From Gammaproteobacteria bacterium (lineage in GTDB: Bacteria; Pseudomonadota; Gammaproteobacteria; UWMA-0217): a DNA stretch of 16,288 nt. The notes beneath the pieces were generated by a model. That model was given only the letters and a program-made list of their open reading frames with translations, searched no databases and was not told the origin of the DNA. The position numbers and the translations under genes are program-made. Position 1 is the stretch's first letter; the number at the start of each line of letters is the position of its first letter. Below, piece by piece: positions 13,808 to 16,288 of the stretch. The stretch covers positions 1 through 16,288 of the forward strand of contig JALVPS010000176.1 in assembly GCA_027031685.1 (NCBI GenBank), written 5' to 3'.

Positions 13808-15130
13808 ATGATTTCATCTCCTGGCGTGGGCTCCGGGCTCGATATCGAGAACATCGTCTCGTCGCTCATGCGCCTCGAGCGCCGGCCCCTGGAAAAACTG
13901 CAGAAGAAACAGGACGAAATCGATGTCAGGCTGAGCGCGCTGGGCCGCCTCGGCGCGGCCATATCGGACCTGCAGTCGGCCGCCCGCGACCTGCAGGACC
14001 GGGCCCGGCTGGGCCACTTCCTGGCCAAGAGCAGCAACGAGGACATCCTCACCGCCTCGCCGCTGGGCATCGGGACCGAGGAGACGCACCAGATCGAGGT
14101 GCTGCAGCTGGCCCAGGCCCACCGCCTGGCCTCCGCCGCCTACGACAGCGAGGAGGCGTCAGTGCCCGCCGACACCTACAGCTTCGCCCTCGCCGGCGAG
14201 TCCTTCGAGGTCACCCTGGACCAAGCGCACGCCACCCTGAAGGGCCTGCGTGACGCCATCAACCGGGCACCCGACAATCCAGGCATCAGCGCCAGCATCA
14301 TCAACGTGGACGGCGGCAGCCGCCTGGTGCTCACCGCCGAGCAATCCGGCGCCGCCAACGTCATCACCGCCCCGGCCGGGTTTACCGAGATCGACGCCGC
14401 TCAGGACGCCATCATCGAGGTGGATGGTTTCACCGCCACCGCGCCCTCCAACCGCGTGAGCGGCGTCATCCCCGGCCTCACCCTGGAGCTCAAGCGGGTG
14501 GGCACCCTCACCGACCCGCAGACCGGCGCCACGCAGCAGGAGACCGTCACCGTCACCACCCAGGCGGACAAGGAGGCCATGAAGGCCTCCATCAACGACT
14601 TCGTCACCGCCTACAACAACCTGGTCTCCCTGCTGGGCGAGCTGCGCCAGGGCGATCTCAGGGGGGAAGGGCTGTTGCTCAACGTGGAATCCACCCTGCG
14701 CACGCAGTTCTTCAGCCCGGTCACGGGCCTGGACGGCACGGCGGAGACCGCCTTCGACTTCGGCCTCACCTTCAACAAGGAGGGCGTGCTGAGCCTGGAC
14801 GACACCAAGCTGGGCAAGGCCGTGGACGGCGACCTGCAGAAACTGCTGCACTTCTTCACCGCCGAGGACGGCTTCGGCCACAAGCTGGAAGACGCGCTGG
14901 ACAGCTACGTGAAGGCCGACGGCTTCATCAGCCTGCGCAAGGACGGGCTGTACTCGACCAAGAAACGCTACGACTTGCAGATCGACAGCGTTGAGTACCG
15001 GCTCAGCAAGCTCGAGGAGCGCTACCGGCGCGAGTTCACCCAGCTCGACACCCTCATGAGCCAGCTCAACGGCACCAGCAACCGCCTGCAGCAACAGCTC
15101 AATGCCCTGCCGCTGGCTGGCAAGGGCTGA
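13808..15130 (+). CDS. fliD: Flagellar filament cap protein FliD (HAP2)
   Basis: 440-aa filament cap that promotes flagellin folding and insertion at the tip (E. coli FliD is 468 aa). The N-terminal ISSPGVGSGLDIENIVSSLM (2-21) is the family signature and is followed by the amphipathic FliD_N region to about 100. AQDAIIEVDGFTATAPSNRV (188-207) with SGVIPGLTLEL is the conserved core junction. FliD_C runs from about 225 to 430 and ends in coiled-coil helices (about 375-432, VEYRLSKLEERYRREFTQLD). The ATG at 13808 is chosen over an in-frame ATG at 13781 because GGGAGGA lies seven nt upstream and the signature begins directly at it. fliS follows after 122 nt. Confidence 0.95.
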   Translation: MISSPGVGSGLDIENIVSSLMRLERRPLEKLQKKQDEIDVRLSALGRLGAAISDLQSAARDLQDRARLGHFLAKSSNEDILTASPLGIGTEETHQIEVLQLAQAHRLASAAYDSEEASVPADTYSFALAGESFEVTLDQAHATLKGLRDAINRAPDNPGISASIINVDGGSRLVLTAEQSGAANVITAPAGFTEIDAAQDAIIEVDGFTATAPSNRVSGVIPGLTLELKRVGTLTDPQTGATQQETVTVTTQADKEAMKASINDFVTAYNNLVSLLGELRQGDLRGEGLLLNVESTLRTQFFSPVTGLDGTAETAFDFGLTFNKEGVLSLDDTKLGKAVDGDLQKLLHFFTAEDGFGHKLEDALDSYVKADGFISLRKDGLYSTKKRYDLQIDSVEYRLSKLEERYRREFTQLDTLMSQLNGTSNRLQQQLNALPLAGKG

Positions 15131-15185
15131 CCGAACGGACGGGGCCGGAGCGGCGACGGCCCGCCCCGCCATCGCCCCGTCCCGG

Positions 15186-15194
15186 TGCTAAACT
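15186..15194 (+). promoter_or_regulatory. Extended -10-like element upstream of fliS
   Basis: TGCTAAACT matches an extended -10 (TG-N-TAAACT, four of six to TATAAT). No good -35 is seen 16-18 bp upstream. If active, the transcript would begin inside the following stem-loop. It is one of the few AT-containing spots in the fliD-fliS gap. Confidence 0.2.
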
Positions 15195-15195
15195 A

Positions 15196-15223
15196 GGCCC
15201 CGCACGGAAGCATCCGCGGGGCC
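15196..15223 (+). other. Stem-loop in the fliD-fliS gap
   Basis: GGCCCCG pairs with CGGGGCC at the outer ends. After a two-base bulge, CGGA pairs with TCCG around an AGCA tetraloop, giving eleven base pairs in total. It is not followed by T residues, so it is not a standard terminator. It could be an mRNA-stability or processing element that sets the fliD to fliST ratio. Function unproven. Confidence 0.4.
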
Positions 15224-15252
15224 CCACACCCCCATCGACATGGAGTTCGACG

Positions 15253-15666
15253 ATGAATGCACTGCGTGCCCACAACGGCGCCGACGCCTATCGCAGCATC
15301 CGCACCGCCGGCAGCGTGGAGGATGCCAGCCCCCACCAGCTCATCGACATGCTGCTGAGCGGCGCCATCGAACGCATCAGCCAGGCGCGCGGCGCGCTGC
15401 AACAGGGCGACGTGGCGCGCAAGGGCAGCGCCATCGGCCAGGCCATCTCCATCGTGGAGGAGCTGCGCGCCAGCCTGGACCACGAACGCGGCGGCGAGCT
15501 GACCGCCAACCTGGAGGCCCTGTACGACTACCTGCAGCGCCGTCTGCTGGAGGCCAACCTGCACAACGACGACACCGCACTGGCCGAGGCGGCCGGGCTG
15601 CTCGGCACCGTGCTGGAGGGCTGGCGCGCCATCCCGCAGCAGCTGGCCACGGAGCGGGGTGCATGA
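15253..15666 (+). CDS. fliS: Flagellar export chaperone FliS
   Basis: 137-aa all-helical cytosolic chaperone that binds the C-terminal helix of flagellin and prevents its premature polymerisation. The family features are a YRSI motif near the N-terminus (residues 13-16), SPHQLIDMLLSGAIERISQA (26-45) at the start of helix 2, a central SIVEELRASLD segment, and the YDYLQRRLLEAN helix (about 91-102). LLGTVLEGWRAI closes the bundle (117-128). TGGAG lies seven nt before the ATG at 15253. The stop overlaps the next gene by 4 nt (ATGA). Co-location with fliC, fliD and fliT is the standard arrangement. Confidence 0.94.
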   Translation: MNALRAHNGADAYRSIRTAGSVEDASPHQLIDMLLSGAIERISQARGALQQGDVARKGSAIGQAISIVEELRASLDHERGGELTANLEALYDYLQRRLLEANLHNDDTALAEAAGLLGTVLEGWRAIPQQLATERGA

Positions 15667-15986
15667 ACGCCGTACCCCACCCCGTGCTGCTGTTCGAGCG
15701 CATCATCGCCGTCTCGGAGGCGATGATCGAGGCCGCCCGCCGCGGCGACTGGGAGGCCATCCACCGCCTGGACGACGAACGCAACGAGCTGCTGGCCGCC
15801 TTTCCCGAGGCCAGCCTGGCGACCATCGCCACCGCTCATGCCGACAAGGCCCGCCGCCTGATCGCCCTGGACGAGCAGATCACCGGCCTGGTGGCGCGCG
15901 CCCTGGACAACGCGCGCCAGAACCTGCTGTCGCACAGACGCGCCAGCAGCGCCATCGACATGTATCAGGATCGGCACGGCGAATGA
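15663..15986 (+). CDS. fliT: FliT-like flagellar export chaperone
   Basis: 107-aa small helical protein without signal peptide or membrane segment. Predicted helices are at about 7-28 (VLLFERIIAVSEAMIEAARR), 29-45 and 60-90, with a flexible C-terminal tail. The pattern GDWEAIHRLDDERNELLAAF is typical of FliT-family proteins, which bind FliD and in enterics also FlhDC. Sequence conservation in this family is low, so the assignment rests equally on size, helical character and position directly after fliS with an ATGA overlap. The ATG at 15663 is the only start compatible with that coupling; the frame is open far upstream only because it runs through fliS out of frame. The Pseudomonas equivalent at this position is also known as FleP-like, so the precise role is less certain than the family. 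Confidence 0.8.
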   Translation: MNAVPHPVLLFERIIAVSEAMIEAARRGDWEAIHRLDDERNELLAAFPEASLATIATAHADKARRLIALDEQITGLVARALDNARQNLLSHRRASSAIDMYQDRHGE

Positions 15987-15989
15987 CAT

Positions 15990-16028
15990 TTTTTTCGTGA
16001 GACAAATCCGTTTTCACGAAAAAATTTT
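15990..16028 (+). terminator. Probable terminator of the fliD-fliS-fliT transcript
   Basis: An 11-bp perfect stem (TTTTTTCGTGA at 15990-16000 with TCACGAAAAAA at 16014-16024) has a 13-nt loop and is followed by TTTT. It begins four nt after the fliT stop. The A/T halves make it roughly symmetrical, so it could also stop transcription from the opposite direction. Confidence 0.55.
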
Positions 16029-16158
16029 CCGCCCGCCCCGCCAACGCGTAATTCATTGCGCAATTTTTCCATTTATCCCTGACAAAGCGCGGCTGTCGCG
16101 CAATTGCCACCGCCCGTCGGAAGAATATCTATCTTATTGAATTGAAAGACTTTTACAG

Positions 16159-16171
16159 CGTCAACGTGACG
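16159..16171. repeat. Short inverted repeat, possible operator
   Basis: CGTCA and TGACG flank an ACG centre, giving a 13-bp dyad in the AT-rich upstream region. GTCA/TGAC half-sites also occur in FleQ-type sites, but the spacing here is shorter than the usual one. It may be chance. Confidence 0.25.
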
Positions 16172-16223
16172 ACGACCGCAACTTTTGGACGAGCCGGCGG
16201 ACCCATTCAGCGGTGCTGAATTC

Positions 16224-16262
16224 TTGACGGATTGACAGACAAAACGTTAACACGTTCATAAC
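16224..16262 (+). promoter_or_regulatory. Possible sigma-70 promoter at window end
   Basis: TTGACG (16224-16229) and TTGACA (16232-16237) are adjacent -35-like elements. The best -10-like match, CATAAC (16257-16262), lies 19 bp after the second, which is longer than optimal. The perfect TTGACA supports a promoter here, but the -10 element is uncertain. Confidence 0.3.
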
Positions 16263-16288
16263 CCGCCCCCACCCCCCTGACCTAACAT

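Larger units (their letters stand above)
15987..16288. other. Intergenic region downstream of fliT (302 bp to window end), no gene
   Basis: This stretch is clearly lower in GC than the genes and holds no credible reading frame. In order it contains: a terminator-like hairpin (15990-16028); two GCGCAATT copies 40 bp apart (16058 and 16098); an inverted repeat CGTCA-ACG-TGACG (16159-16171); tandem TTGACG/TTGACA (16224 and 16232); and repeated ACGTT units (16244-16256). It looks like the control region of a following plus-strand gene that starts beyond the window. By analogy with Pseudomonas this might be fleQ, which is not shown by the sequence. Confidence 0.6.

Noticed and set aside
15240..15662. 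A longer fliT start at 15240, giving a 248-aa protein
   Set aside because: The extra part is the out-of-frame shadow of fliS, made of Arg, Gly, Ala and His. The ATGA-coupled start at 15663 is the sensible one.
1..16288. Search for mobile elements, CRISPR repeats, tRNA genes, toxin-antitoxin or defence genes
   Set aside because: No transposase, integrase, repeat array, tRNA cloverleaf or accessory gene could be recognised; every long stretch is accounted for by conserved core genes.

Overview
The window reads as a stretch of chromosomal core genome from a GC-rich gammaproteobacterium with a single-flagellin, probably polar, flagellar system. The penicillin-binding protein/RodA/RlpA/DacA order is the one found in Pseudomonas. 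lptD-surA-pdxA is a gammaproteobacterial block, and fliC-fliD-fliS-fliT follows the Pseudomonas/Vibrio style. A member of a high-GC lineage such as the Chromatiales/Ectothiorhodospiraceae would fit, but that placement is inference. I see no mobile element, tRNA, rRNA, CRISPR array or phage gene.

Region 1 (1-6178, minus strand) is a cell-elongation and peptidoglycan-processing operon, transcribed mrdA (PBP2), mrdB (RodA), mltB-type lytic transglycosylase, rlpA, dacA. The first four genes are coupled by 4-nt ATGA overlaps or a zero-nt junction. A 77-nt gap with an attenuator-like hairpin separates rlpA from dacA, and dacA runs off the left edge.

Region 2 (6179-6275) is a short divergent promoter region. 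Region 3 (6276-12307, plus strand) holds adk, encoding a tetracysteine zinc-type adenylate kinase and followed by a likely terminator. Then comes the tightly packed run lptD-surA-pdxA-moeB: outer-membrane LPS translocon, its periplasmic chaperone, vitamin B6 synthesis and a MoeB/ThiF-type adenylyltransferase. moeB occupies the place where rsmA/ksgA usually follows pdxA. The surA/pdxA and pdxA/moeB junctions share the same 8-nt ATGGNTGA overlap.

Region 4 (12308-16288) is the flagellar filament block. A near-consensus FliA (sigma-28) promoter precedes a compact 275-aa flagellin gene, which ends in a strong hairpin terminator. A GG-N10-GC sigma-54-like site precedes fliD, followed by fliS and a fliT-like chaperone gene. 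The last 300 bp has no gene. It is lower in GC and rich in inverted repeats, and looks like a terminator plus the control region of the next gene; by analogy with Pseudomonas that could be fleQ, but no start is visible.

No convincing undescribed system is present. The items worth a second look are regulatory: leaders, hairpins and promoter architecture around the flagellar genes, plus the zinc-type Adk and the moeB placement.
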